Below are positions 18,599 through 27,190 of a DNA stretch of 64,000 bases, piece after piece. The position numbers and the translations under genes are program-made. The notes under the pieces were generated by a model. The model was given only the letters and a program-made list of their open reading frames with translations, made no database searches and was not told the origin of the DNA. The DNA is from Falsiruegeria mediterranea M17 (GTDB taxonomy: Bacteria; Pseudomonadota; Alphaproteobacteria; Rhodobacterales; Rhodobacteraceae). The stretch lies in assembly GCF_900302455.1 (NCBI RefSeq), contig NZ_ONZG01000002.1, positions 372,001-436,000 on the forward strand, given 5' to 3'. How positions within the stretch are numbered: position 1 is the stretch's first letter; every line of letters starts with the position of its first letter.

Positions 18599-18621
18599 GC
18601 GCCTCGCCTGCGGCGAGGCGC
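18599..18621 (+). terminator. Hairpin after the GST gene
   Basis: A perfect 10-bp stem (18599-18608 with 18612-18621) and a 3-base loop lie in the 163-base gap between the convergent GST and peroxidase-like genes. There is no T-run. The rest of this gap shows no reading frame of interest. Confidence 0.5.
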
Positions 18622-18702
18622 GGCACCGCAGAACGAGGGCGAGAGCTTTGTTGCAGCCATGGCGACAGGCCGCTGGTGACCATCACCCATGTGCCACCCA
18701 GC

Positions 18703-19311
18703 TTAGGTGTGCCCCCAATCGTCCGGGTCATCCGAGTTGTTCGGCGACAGCCCCAGCACATCGCCCTTGGTCGAGCATCCCAGTCCCAGAACCGTCCGGT
18801 TGGCGTAAGAAAAATACGAGCTGACCTGGTTGATCTCGAGAATACAGCCGTCGTCCCAGCTCACATTGCGCAGAGCGATCACATCCGCCTCGACCATTTC
18901 GGCCGGAGCCTCTGTCAGCTTGCGGGCATAGAGCATCGCCGCCACTTGTGCCTCATCCAGTGGGACGTCGGTCAGGTCACGCGCCTCAATCCCTGCGCGG
19001 ATCGCCAAGCCGCGCGTTTCATCCCCCAGCAGGCGTTGCATCCCCTGAAAGTGATGTTCGACGCAATATGCACAGCCATTCAGCGAACTGACCCAGACCC
19101 CAAGCGTTTCCAGAAACCACTTCGGGATCTTGTTGCCCGTGTGGTGCAGCACGTTCTTGTAGAGCACCATGTGCCCTTCCATCGAGTGGGGCCGCAGGGA
19201 ATGGGACATCATGATGTTGTCCACGTTGTTGTCTGGGCCCGTCACCCGCTGATAGAGCTTTTTCAGCTTGCCTGTTGCCTGCTCGAACGGAACGGTTTCA
19301 ATCCAGCTCAT
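18703..19311 (-). CDS. Peroxidase-related (AhpD/carboxymuconolactone decarboxylase-like) protein
   Basis: 202 residues, all-helical AhpD-like fold. The redox motif CxxCxxxH is present as CAYCVEHH (about residues 77-84), within NGCAYCVEHHFQGMQRLLG. Such proteins reduce peroxides through the cysteine pair, although many members have no known substrate. The start SWIETVPFEQATGKLKKLYQ is typical of the peroxidase-related subfamily. ATG 19311 with GAGGCGAC upstream. Confidence 0.85.
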   Translation of the reverse strand: MSWIETVPFEQATGKLKKLYQRVTGPDNNVDNIMMSHSLRPHSMEGHMVLYKNVLHHTGNKIPKWFLETLGVWVSSLNGCAYCVEHHFQGMQRLLGDETRGLAIRAGIEARDLTDVPLDEAQVAAMLYARKLTEAPAEMVEADVIALRNVSWDDGCILEINQVSSYFSYANRTVLGLGCSTKGDVLGLSPNNSDDPDDWGHT

Positions 19312-19398
19312 GTCGCCTCCTCACCTGACAGAATTCTGATTGGGCGAACCCTAGCGGCATATCCTGCGGGCTGCGAGGCGCAATTTCCGGACCCTGCC

Positions 19399-19779
19399 TC
19401 AGGCCGCCCCGGTCAGGTCCTGCGCCAACATCAACGCATTGCCGTCAGGGTCATAGAACGTGGCAGTCTTGACCATGCCCTCGATCACATCCGTCGGACC
19501 GTCAAAGATTACATTCGCGCCTTCCAACGCCTGCCGCGCACTGTCCATGTCAGCGACACCAAACACAGGCACGCAATTGCCCGGCGCCGGTTCGGCCTGC
19601 TCGCCAAAGCCGATTGTCACGCCCGTGGTCTTGGTCTGGATCTCTGACCACCCAGCCTCATCGGCATGATAGATCACCTCAAACCCCAGCATGTCGTGAT
19701 ACCAACGGGCGCTTACGTGGCGGTCCCTGACTGACATGGCGAGGGTAATGGTGTTTTCCAATGAAACGAGCGACATCAA
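19399..19779 (-). CDS. VOC-family (glyoxalase/bleomycin-resistance-like) protein
   Basis: 126-residue single vicinal-oxygen-chelate protein: AMSVRDRHVSARWYHDMLGFEV at the start, VFGVADMDSARQAL at mid-length and FYDPDGNALMLAQ at the end, the last with the expected metal-ligand region. Substrate unknown. It is divergent from a HxlR-like regulator gene 36 bases away, with a perfect palindrome between them, which suggests that the regulator controls it. Either ATG 19779 or 19776 could start it. Confidence 0.82.
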   Translation of the reverse strand: MMSLVSLENTITLAMSVRDRHVSARWYHDMLGFEVIYHADEAGWSEIQTKTTGVTIGFGEQAEPAPGNCVPVFGVADMDSARQALEGANVIFDGPTDVIEGMVKTATFYDPDGNALMLAQDLTGAA

Positions 19780-19794
19780 CTTTCCTTTCGACGC

Positions 19795-19815
19795 AAAATA
19801 TACTAACTATATTTT
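19795..19815. promoter_or_regulatory. Palindromic operator abutting the HxlR-like start codon
   Basis: A perfect 8-bp inverted repeat aaaatata/tatatttt (19795-19802 and 19808-19815) with a 5-base spacer fills the 36-base gap between the divergent VOC and HxlR-like genes. Its right half ends at the base before ATG 19816, so binding there would cover the promoter and the translation start. Confidence 0.6.
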
Positions 19816-20355
19816 ATGGACATAAAGTTACTTGTCAACATCACCTCTCGGGCTTGGGCATTGCCCATTCTGGCGCATCTTCACGACGGTGTTCCGGGGC
19901 GCCAAGCGCCGCTGCTGTCTGCAACTGGCGCCAGCAGGACTGCTTTTGCGCAAAGCCTGGCCCACCTGATCGAAATCGCGTTGCTGGAGCGGAACCCAGG
20001 GCACGGCCACCCATTGCGACCTGAGTTCCGATTGACGCCAGAGGGAGAAATAGCAGCGCAGCTGGCGCATAGGGTTCATGCGGTGCCTGGTGAGCACAAG
20101 GCGCTGCTGCGCCGATCGTGGACCTTGCCGATCTTGACGACGCTGAACCGACCCAGCCGCTTTAACGTCGTCAAACATCAGCTCGGGAGGATAACGGATC
20201 GTGCGTTGTCACAGTCGTTGCAAACGCTGGAAGAGCATGACTGGATCAGCCGAACCGTGGACGGCACCAGCAGGCCACCGCATTCGATCTATCACGCGAT
20301 CAACACCGGGCATGCGATCAGCGAGATGGCCTGTCCGCTTATCACGCTGCGCTGA
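19816..20355 (+). CDS. HxlR-like winged-helix regulator with duplicated domain
   Basis: 179 residues. Two winged-helix units are recognisable: SRAWALPILAHLHDG...FAQSLAHLIEIALLERNPG in the first half and RSWTLPILTTLNRPSRFN...ALSQSLQTLEEHDWISRTVDG in the second, both in the HxlR style (xxWxLPIL..L, then recognition helix and wing). An internal duplication giving two DNA-binding units in one chain would let a monomer act like the usual HxlR dimer. There is no ribosome site upstream of ATG 19816; the palindrome is there instead, so the mRNA may be leaderless. Confidence 0.75.
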   Translation: MDIKLLVNITSRAWALPILAHLHDGVPGRQAPLLSATGASRTAFAQSLAHLIEIALLERNPGHGHPLRPEFRLTPEGEIAAQLAHRVHAVPGEHKALLRRSWTLPILTTLNRPSRFNVVKHQLGRITDRALSQSLQTLEEHDWISRTVDGTSRPPHSIYHAINTGHAISEMACPLITLR

Positions 20356-20492
20356 CATGCGGCCAAACGCTTCAGAACTCGTACGTGCCGGTTCGCCACC
20401 AGGTTTTGACGCGGCCCACGCTTGTGACATCGACGCATCCGCAGGCCTCGAAAGTGTTGTACGGCCTCATCTTTTCCAAACGACCCGGCCAT

Positions 20493-21200
20493 TCAATCGT
20501 TCAAACCCTGCATCGCCTGTTTCAGCTCGTTGCGTGCGCGTTTCTTTTCCAAAGACGCCATCCGCGAGGGATCTTTTACGAATGTGACTGCGGCGCTGTG
20601 ATCTGAAAGGGCATGGGCTTCTCTTGTGCCAAGAACGCTGTATGTTTCGAGAGGGCGGACGAACCCTTTTACCGTCACAGCTCCAGCAGGTTCGGTCAAA
20701 ATCGCGCCTTTGACCAAGGCATTTGTTTCATGAGCCAAAAGGAGTCCCCCGGCGTCAGCGGATGCTTCCATCCTCGCGGCCAAGTTCACCTCGCTCCCAA
20801 TGATCGTAAAATCCATGCGCTGATCGGAACCGAAATTGCCTACTGTGCAAAACCCCGTGTTGATTCCGATGCGTAGATCGATGGATGCGTCCAACCCTTG
20901 CTCTCGCCACGACTCCCGCAACTTCGACATGCGCGCGCGCATCGCCAGTGCCATCTGAACACAACTGATTGCGCTTTCTTGCGCGCTTGCCCCGTCTGCG
21001 GCATCCCCAAAATGAACGACCACCGCGTCGCCGATGAACTTGTCCAGAATTCCGCCATACCGCAACACAATCTCGGACATCTCGGTAAGATACTGATTGA
21101 GCAGCGAAGTCAGTTCCTCGCTTTCCAACCGCTCGGTCATGGTGGTGAACTCCACGATGTCCGAAAACAGCACCGTCAGCTTCTTGCACTGAGAGGCCAC
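20493..21200 (-). CDS. Class III adenylate/guanylate cyclase catalytic domain, probably N-terminally truncated
   Basis: 235 residues from GTG 21200. The catalytic domain is complete: LTVLFSDIVEFTTMTERL with the first metal Asp, DKFIGDAVVVHFGDAADG with the second, and RIGINTGFCTVGNFGSDQRMDFTIIG with the transition-state residues. The frame is open further upstream to a TGA near 21283 and reads LGKYISPQLYQSIFARTQKV, the linker that normally joins a sensor or membrane domain to this cyclase, but it has no ATG and no sensor domain. The gene is therefore either truncated or starts at a poor GTG. It would make cAMP (or cGMP) in the cytoplasm if translated. Confidence 0.72.
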   Translation of the reverse strand: MASQCKKLTVLFSDIVEFTTMTERLESEELTSLLNQYLTEMSEIVLRYGGILDKFIGDAVVVHFGDAADGASAQESAISCVQMALAMRARMSKLRESWREQGLDASIDLRIGINTGFCTVGNFGSDQRMDFTIIGSEVNLAARMEASADAGGLLLAHETNALVKGAILTEPAGAVTVKGFVRPLETYSVLGTREAHALSDHSAAVTFVKDPSRMASLEKKRARNELKQAMQGLND

Positions 21201-21657
21201 CTCGACCTTTTGCGTTCTGGCGAAAATCGATTGATACAGCTGCGGAGAGATGTATTTCCCAAGTCGGGCTGACCATGAAGGTCAGGCAACAGCTGGCCTA
21301 GTTGGAAAAGACCGTGGCAGGAATGTTGCGTACCGTTTCCACGAACTTCTCGACGCTCAATTCGCGGATGGCGTCAGCCTCATTGACTGGAGTCGCGGCA
21401 AAGTCGGGATCGGGTTGTGACATGAGCGAGAGCGTGCGTGTTTCTGATCACCCCGGCAAGGACGGCGCGCGCAACAGAACAGCCACGTAATAGCTCCAGC
21501 TCTTCGCCCGACAGCCTTGGCATTCAATACAAAACACGGACAAATAGGCAGCTCCCCGGCACCGCTGACGCGCCAAGTTATACACAACACCCTGCGTCCC
21601 CCCTTCCCCCCAACCACATCACCTGCCATAATACCTGCCAAACAAGAGCCCAAGAAT
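21201..21657. other. Intergenic stretch before parE, with cyclase linker and a possible 41-codon ORF
   Basis: On the minus strand the region holds the non-ATG upstream extension of the cyclase (to about 21283) and an ATG-started 41-codon frame at 21423-21298 (starts MSQPDPDFAATPVNEADA, ends RNIPATVFSN), which reads like genuine protein but lacks a clear ribosome site. Together they may be pieces of the missing N-terminus. The plus-strand part from ~21500 is the parE promoter and leader. No other gene is visible. Confidence 0.4.
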
Positions 21658-23628
21658 ATGAGCAGCGACATGCCCGAAGATCTGTTGAGCGGAGCCCCCT
21701 CCGCAACTTATGACGCCTCCTCGATCGAGGTGCTCGAAGGGCTGGAACCGGTCCGCAAACGCCCCGGCATGTACATCGGCGGCACCGACGAGCGCGCGCT
21801 GCACCATCTGGTGGCCGAAGTGCTCGACAATTCGATGGACGAGGCGGTTGCTGGCCACGCCAACCGGATCGAGGTTGAGCTGCACGCAGATTACGCCATC
21901 ACCATCCGCGACAACGGGCGCGGCATCCCGATTGATCCCCACCCCAAGTTCCCGGACAAATCCGCGTTAGAGGTCATCCTGTGTACCCTGCACGCGGGCG
22001 GCAAGTTCTCGGGTGAAGCTTATGAAACCTCGGGCGGTCTGCACGGGGTGGGCGCATCGGTCGTGAACGCGCTGTCCGATTCCATGGTCGTGCAGGTGGC
22101 GCGCGACAAGCAACTGTTCGAACAGCGCTTCTCACGCGGCATCCCACAAGGTCCCGTCGAAAAAATCGGCGCGGCCCCCAACCGGCGCGGCACCACCGTG
22201 ACGTTCCACGCGGACGAGGAAATCTTTGGCCACCACAGGTTCAAACCCGCGCGCCTGTTCAAATCCATCCGCTCCAAGGCGTACCTCTTCTCGGGCGTGG
22301 AAATCCGTTGGAAGTCCGAGATTGATGACGGCGAGACACCGACCAGCGCCACGTTCCACTTCCCCGGAGGTCTGTCGGATTACCTGACCGAGACATTGGG
22401 CAGCGCGTCGACTTATGCCGACGTGCCCTTTGGCGGCACTGTGGATTTCAAGGAAAAGTTCGGCACGCCGGGCAAGGTGGAATGGGCGATCAACTGGACG
22501 CCCTCGCGCGATGGCTTCATCCAGTCCTATTGTAACACCGTCCCCACGCCCGAAGGCGGCACCCATGTCGCCGGGTTCTGGGCCGCGATCGTCAAGGGAA
22601 TCAAGGCTTATGGCGAGCTGGTCAACAACAAGAAGGCCGCTCAGATCACCCGCGAAGACCTGATCACCGGCGGTTGCGCGCTGGTCAGCTGTTTCATCCG
22701 AGAGCCGGAATTCGTGGGCCAGACCAAGGACCGTCTCGCCACGGTCGAAGCACAGCGGCTGGTGGAAAACTCGGTCCGGGATCATTTCGACAACTGGCTG
22801 GCGGCGGACACGAAATCCGCCGGTGCGATCCTCGACTTCCTGATCCTGCGCGCCGAAGAGCGGCTGAAGCGGCGTCAGGAAAAAGAAACCGCGCGCAAAT
22901 CGGCCACCAAGAAGCTACGACTGCCCGGCAAGCTGACCGACTGTTCGTCGAACACTCGCGAAGGCACCGAGCTATTCATCGTCGAGGGCGACTCGGCCGG
23001 TGGGTCGGCCAAGATGGCGCGCAACCGCAAGACCCAAGCGCTGTTGCCCCTGCGTGGTAAAATCCTGAACGTTCTGGGCGCCGCCAGTTCGAAACTCAGC
23101 TCCAACGCCGAGATCAGCGACCTGACGCAGGCGCTTGGCGTCGGCTTGGGGACCAAGTTCAACGTTGATGATCTGCGCTATGACAAGGTCATCATCATGA
23201 CCGATGCGGACGTCGACGGTGCGCATATCGCGGCGCTGTTGATGACGTTCTTCTTCACCCAGATGCGCCCGATGATTGACGCGGGCCACCTGTATCTGGC
23301 CTGCCCGCCCCTCTTCCGCCTGACCCAAGGCGCCAAGCGTGTGTACTGCGTGGATGAGCCGGAACGGGACGCGTGGCTGGAGAAGGGTCTGGGCGGCAAG
23401 GGCAAGATCGACGTCTCGCGCTTCAAGGGTCTGGGCGAAATGGACGCCAAGGACCTGAAAGAGACCACGATGGACCCGAATTCCCGCACCTTGATCCGGG
23501 TGACGATTGACGAGGACGAACCGGGCGAAACCGGAGATCTGGTCGAACGCCTGATGGGCAAGAAACCCGAACTGCGGTTCCAGTATATTCAAGAGAACGC
23601 GCGGTTTGTGGAGGAGTTGGATGTTTAA
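21658..23628 (+). CDS. parE: DNA topoisomerase IV subunit B
   Basis: 656 residues. GHKL ATPase domain with VRKRPGMYIGG, EVLDNSMDEAV (metal Asn) and GGLHGVGASVVNALS; TOPRIM domain with FIVEGDSAGGSAK and MTDADVDGAHIAALL; C-terminal FKGLGEMDAKDLKETTMD. ParE with ParC unlinks daughter chromosomes. The chain is too short for GyrB, which carries a longer C-terminal part, and the SGAPSATYDASSIEVLEGLE N-terminus is that of alphaproteobacterial ParE. ATG 21658 chosen; the frame upstream to 21517 shows no conservation. Confidence 0.93.
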   Translation: MSSDMPEDLLSGAPSATYDASSIEVLEGLEPVRKRPGMYIGGTDERALHHLVAEVLDNSMDEAVAGHANRIEVELHADYAITIRDNGRGIPIDPHPKFPDKSALEVILCTLHAGGKFSGEAYETSGGLHGVGASVVNALSDSMVVQVARDKQLFEQRFSRGIPQGPVEKIGAAPNRRGTTVTFHADEEIFGHHRFKPARLFKSIRSKAYLFSGVEIRWKSEIDDGETPTSATFHFPGGLSDYLTETLGSASTYADVPFGGTVDFKEKFGTPGKVEWAINWTPSRDGFIQSYCNTVPTPEGGTHVAGFWAAIVKGIKAYGELVNNKKAAQITREDLITGGCALVSCFIREPEFVGQTKDRLATVEAQRLVENSVRDHFDNWLAADTKSAGAILDFLILRAEERLKRRQEKETARKSATKKLRLPGKLTDCSSNTREGTELFIVEGDSAGGSAKMARNRKTQALLPLRGKILNVLGAASSKLSSNAEISDLTQALGVGLGTKFNVDDLRYDKVIIMTDADVDGAHIAALLMTFFFTQMRPMIDAGHLYLACPPLFRLTQGAKRVYCVDEPERDAWLEKGLGGKGKIDVSRFKGLGEMDAKDLKETTMDPNSRTLIRVTIDEDEPGETGDLVERLMGKKPELRFQYIQENARFVEELDV

Positions 23629-23637
23629 GACACCAGC

Positions 23638-24645
23638 TCACTCTGGTGACCACTGCCAATTTCTGTGATCTAAGAGGCTATGCACCCTCCAAAGGAATAC
23701 GTTGGAGACATTCAACTTTCGTTGCCACCTAGCGGTTTCGCCTGTGCCGTTGTCGACAAGATAAGCAGGCTTTTCGCGTGTCACTATTTCAACGGGCTTG
23801 TCTCGAAAGTAACGTCCGATAAGGCTGTTTAAGTGCAAGTCTTCACCGCCATAGCCGAACAAAACAACTGCATCAGACTCGTTCATGGCCTCTTCCAACT
23901 TCATCCAATAGGTTCGAAGTAGTGGACTTGACGCAATAACTGCCGCTTTGTGTGCGACATGGGTCAACACCAGATGTGTCGATGAATGGCCAATTAAAGC
24001 ATTCACCCCTGCAAGGTTTGTCTTTCTGATAAGGCCCTGACCGTCAGTAAAGTAGAGCGGACTCCCATGAAGGTGCAAATAGTACCCCTGGTAGGTCGGA
24101 CGATGTCTTTCCAGGTTTCCTTCTGCAAATTGATGCTGGAAGCCGTCAATAGGATAATGGTTTGGGCGAAATAGCTGACTTCCAATAAATGATCGATACA
24201 ATAACTCATCATAGTTCAACGTCGCAATGTGGCTCCCAGTACCAGCCACGCTATCGATCAGAGTTGTTACAAAATCAATTGGCAGAGTGTGCTCTAGCCG
24301 ATGAAAATATACAGCAGCTCGAAGAAAGTAACTTCTAATTGCATTTGGAAACGCTCTTCCAGTTTCGTTCAACCACCCCGCACCACCAGCGACTTCAACT
24401 TTTGATATCTCATCACACGCAGCGAGAACTCGTTGAAGCTTGTCAAGTTGCTCTTCGCCCTGAGGAGCCGCAGTTATGTCACCTTCGATTACTTCTTCTG
24501 GTAGACACTGATGAATCAACTGTTTTTGTTCGCCAGAAAGGACCGTACTATCGTCCCACGCCGATTGCAGTGCCATTGATAAACTGTAGTCCTCATTAGA
24601 AATCGCTCGTCCGAGACCATTTCCAAAAATGTACATTTTTCTCAA
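23638..24645 (-). CDS. SIR2-like domain protein, probable defence-type NADase
   Basis: 335 residues. Features of SIR2-like (PF13289/DUF4917-type) proteins are visible: a dinucleotide-binding start MYIFGNGLGRAI, the TLNYDELLYRSFIG segment with a conserved Asn-Tyr-Asp, YLHLHGSPLYF with the catalytic-type His, and ESDAVVLFGYGGEDLHLNSL near the C-terminus. Stand-alone members act as NAD-consuming effectors in several anti-phage systems. The gene is visibly richer in A/T than its neighbours and uses codons they avoid, suggesting horizontal transfer. No partner gene (helicase, Argonaute, STAND) is adjacent, so the defence role is inferred. Confidence 0.6.
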   Translation of the reverse strand: MRKMYIFGNGLGRAISNEDYSLSMALQSAWDDSTVLSGEQKQLIHQCLPEEVIEGDITAAPQGEEQLDKLQRVLAACDEISKVEVAGGAGWLNETGRAFPNAIRSYFLRAAVYFHRLEHTLPIDFVTTLIDSVAGTGSHIATLNYDELLYRSFIGSQLFRPNHYPIDGFQHQFAEGNLERHRPTYQGYYLHLHGSPLYFTDGQGLIRKTNLAGVNALIGHSSTHLVLTHVAHKAAVIASSPLLRTYWMKLEEAMNESDAVVLFGYGGEDLHLNSLIGRYFRDKPVEIVTREKPAYLVDNGTGETARWQRKLNVSNVFLWRVHSLLDHRNWQWSPE

Positions 24646-24773
24646 AATACAAACCTTTGCAACTTCGCCAAACCCAAAACAACTTCTGGTTATATTTCGC
24701 GGGAAATATCGTCAATAGAAGTTCATCACCGTAGGAAGGCTTGAAGCTATTTCCCGGGGGGAAGGTCAGGCGC

Positions 24774-24796
24774 AGCAAAATGCTCTGCATTTTGCT
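24774..24796 (+). repeat. 10-bp inverted repeat in the SIR2-like/membrane gene gap
   Basis: A perfect stem (24774-24783 with 24787-24796) and 3-base loop lie in the 234-base gap between two divergent genes, so it is not placed as a terminator for either. It may be a mobile palindrome marking the edge of the AT-rich insert. The rest of the gap carries no visible gene. Confidence 0.5.
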
Positions 24797-24879
24797 TGGG
24801 GGTGTTAGAGAGAGCGACACTAACCCTACAAATGCGTGAGGGCTGTTGCGTCACCCCACCAGCCGCCTAAACTCACCCC

Positions 24880-25647
24880 ATGAACTTCATCGCTGACAAC
24901 CAACTCCCCCTGCTCATTGCCTTTTTCCTGGCGGGCTGCATCGGCACCGGGTTCCTGTTCCGCAAACCCGCAGGCCACCGGGCGTGGAAGCTGGCGGATC
25001 TGGTCTGGGTCGTTTTGGGCGGCATCGGGGCCTTGGTGGCGGTGCTGGCGGGGCTCTACAAGGCCGACAGCTCGCGTCTGGATCGGCAGATCGACATCGC
25101 CTATGCCGCCACATCCGCATTCGACCGCGACGCCGCGCGGTTCCGGTTGCGGTTCTGCGACCCCGCCTATGACAGCGATATTGCGGTGCTGTGTGACAAG
25201 GTCGAGTTCCTCTCGGCCTCAACCGCGTCCAACGCCGAACTGCCCCTGTTCATCGCCGTGACGAATGAGGTTGCGCCTTTGGCGGGGTTGAGCTTTCTCT
25301 TTGGCTGGGGAGGCGATGACATGGACGAGATGGACGAGATGCGCCAACAGGCCAACGCATTCGATCCTGATCAGTTCCTTGTCTTCACTACGCTCGATGA
25401 GCCCACCAAAGCAGCCGTCGACAACATGCGCCGCAAGGTGCCGACGATTGCGGGCGATTACCTGATCCTGGCGATGGCCTATGACGATCTGGTCGAGCAG
25501 GTCGGCAAGCTGAAAGACGAGTGGGAGTATCTGCAGGACAACGCCCATATCCTGATCCTGCAGGTGATCGCGCTGTGTTTGGTGAGTTTCGCCGCGCCCT
25601 TTCGATTGGGCAAATCGGTGGTCGAGTTGGTGGATCAGCGGCGATAG
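24880..25647 (+). CDS. Membrane protein with large soluble loop, unknown function
   Basis: 255 residues. Two helices at the N-terminus (LLIAFFLAGCIGTGFLF and LVWVVLGGIGALVAVLAGLY), a soluble central region of ~150 residues with CDPAYDSDIAVLCDKVEF (two cysteines, possibly disulfide bonded) and an acidic DDMDEMDEM patch, and a C-terminal helix ILILQVIALCLVSFAAPF. No enzymatic motif is recognised. Its 3' end overlaps the convergent glycosyltransferase gene by 13 bases. Confidence 0.75.
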   Translation: MNFIADNQLPLLIAFFLAGCIGTGFLFRKPAGHRAWKLADLVWVVLGGIGALVAVLAGLYKADSSRLDRQIDIAYAATSAFDRDAARFRLRFCDPAYDSDIAVLCDKVEFLSASTASNAELPLFIAVTNEVAPLAGLSFLFGWGGDDMDEMDEMRQQANAFDPDQFLVFTTLDEPTKAAVDNMRRKVPTIAGDYLILAMAYDDLVEQVGKLKDEWEYLQDNAHILILQVIALCLVSFAAPFRLGKSVVELVDQRR

Positions 25648-26312
25648 CTGTCGGCCAGCGTCTCGGGCGACGTTCCGGCAAAGTACCGCATCAGCGTCCA
25701 CAGGTTCCGGCTGCCCCGCTTGAGCCATCCGGCGCGCTGATACCGCTCGGCACTGGTGATCGCGCGCACGGGCAGGCCGGTGAGGCATGGGAGGGCGCGG
25801 ACAATCGCCACATCCTCCATCAACGGCTGATCGGGATAACCGCCCGCCTTGTCATAGTCGATGCGCCGCACCAGAAGCCCCTGATCACCGTAGGGCAGCC
25901 CAAAGAGCCGCGACCGCAGATTGGCCCAACCTGCGACCCAAGCGGGCATGATCCCCCGCGCGCGGAATGCCAGTTGGAACCAGGCGGGCGCGCGGTTGGT
26001 CTGGATGTGGTCGGCGACAGCTTCGCTCCATCCTGTGTCCAGCACCGTGTCGGCGTGCAGCACCAGCAGCCATTCGCCCTTGGCCTGCGCGCAGCCGCGC
26101 CGCAATTGCCCACCACGAGACGGCGCGCCGGTGACGATCTCGGCCCCGGCCTCCTCGGCGATCTTGAGCGTTGCGTCGGTTGAACCCCCGTCCGAGATGA
26201 TGAGCTCACGGATCAGCCCCTGCCCCAGCCCCTCCATCAGCGCCTCAAGCGTGCGGGCCAGATTGGCCTCGGCGTTCAGCGTGGGGATTATGATGCTGAT
26301 TTTGGCGGGCAT
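25635..26312 (-). CDS. Family 2 glycosyltransferase (TIGR04283-like)
   Basis: 225 residues. GT-A fold: IIIPTLNAEANLARTLEAL at the N-terminus, ELIISDGGSTDATLKIAEE with the sugar-nucleotide-binding Asp, and LLVLHADTVLD supplying the metal-binding DxD-like HADT. The Gly-Gly-Gln-Leu-Arg (RGGQLRRG) motif is characteristic of the TIGR04283 subfamily. Acceptor unknown; no cell-surface polysaccharide cluster is nearby. ATG 26312. Confidence 0.85.
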   Translation of the reverse strand: MPAKISIIIPTLNAEANLARTLEALMEGLGQGLIRELIISDGGSTDATLKIAEEAGAEIVTGAPSRGGQLRRGCAQAKGEWLLVLHADTVLDTGWSEAVADHIQTNRAPAWFQLAFRARGIMPAWVAGWANLRSRLFGLPYGDQGLLVRRIDYDKAGGYPDQPLMEDVAIVRALPCLTGLPVRAITSAERYQRAGWLKRGSRNLWTLMRYFAGTSPETLADSYRR

Positions 26313-26384
26313 GTCCGTCCCCTCTGGTCACTGGCTTGGGTTCTCCTATATCACTGGCGCGTGGATTTGAAACGAGGGACCGCC

Positions 26385-27119
26385 ATGACCGCCCGCCGTA
26401 TCCTGCGCCTGAGCGGCGCGGACACTGTCACTTTCCTGCAAGGGTTGGTGACCAATGACGTGGACAAGCTGGATCAGGGGCTGGTCTATGCTGCGATCCT
26501 GACGCCGCAGGGCAAATATCTGGCCGATTTCTTTCTGGCACGCGATGGCGATGACGTGCTGCTGGACGTGGCCGAGGAGCTGGCCGATGGGCTGGTGAAA
26601 CGGCTGAGCATGTACAAGCTGCGCGCAGACGTGCAGATCACCGACAGCGGGTTGAACCTGCAACGTGGCAGCGGTGAGGCCCCCGAAGGTGCTCTGCCCG
26701 ACCCGCGCCATGGCGAGATGGGTTGGCGTGCCTATTCCACCGCCCCGGCCAGCGATGATGGCACGGATTGGGATGCAATTCGGGTGGCGCATTGTATCCC
26801 CGAGACGGGCATCGAACTGACCCCAGACAGCTATATCCTGGAAAGCAGGTTTGAGGTGTTGCAGGGCGTCGACTTCAAGAAAGGCTGCTATGTTGGCCAA
26901 GAGGTCACGGCGCGGATGAAACACAAGACCGAGCTGCGCAAGGGATTGCGCCAGGTCGTGGTCGAGGGTGACGCACCGGAGGGCACCGAGATTGTGGCCA
27001 ATGGCAAATCGGTCGGTACTCTGTTCACCCAATCGGCCGGCAAGGGGATCGCCTACCTGCGCTTTGACCGGGCCAAGGGAGATATGCAAGCCGGAGAAGC
27101 CACGGTTCGTCTTGATTAA
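26385..27119 (+). CDS. ygfZ: Folate-binding YgfZ/GcvT-like Fe-S cluster repair protein
   Basis: 244 residues. The YgfZ signature K-G-C-Y-x-G-Q-E is present as KKGCYVGQEVTARMKH near residue 168, and the N-terminal LSGADTVTFLQGLVTNDV is the usual folate-binding half. YgfZ (IBA57 homologue) helps assemble or repair 4Fe-4S clusters with tetrahydrofolate. GAGGGACCGCC precedes ATG 26385; the in-frame GTG at 26361 is a less likely start. Confidence 0.9.
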   Translation: MTARRILRLSGADTVTFLQGLVTNDVDKLDQGLVYAAILTPQGKYLADFFLARDGDDVLLDVAEELADGLVKRLSMYKLRADVQITDSGLNLQRGSGEAPEGALPDPRHGEMGWRAYSTAPASDDGTDWDAIRVAHCIPETGIELTPDSYILESRFEVLQGVDFKKGCYVGQEVTARMKHKTELRKGLRQVVVEGDAPEGTEIVANGKSVGTLFTQSAGKGIAYLRFDRAKGDMQAGEATVRLD

Positions 27120-27190
27120 CCCAAGGGTTTGAATTTCAAACCAAAGACCGGCACAGTGTCGACCAGGCAAGGGTCTTGGGGACACATCGC

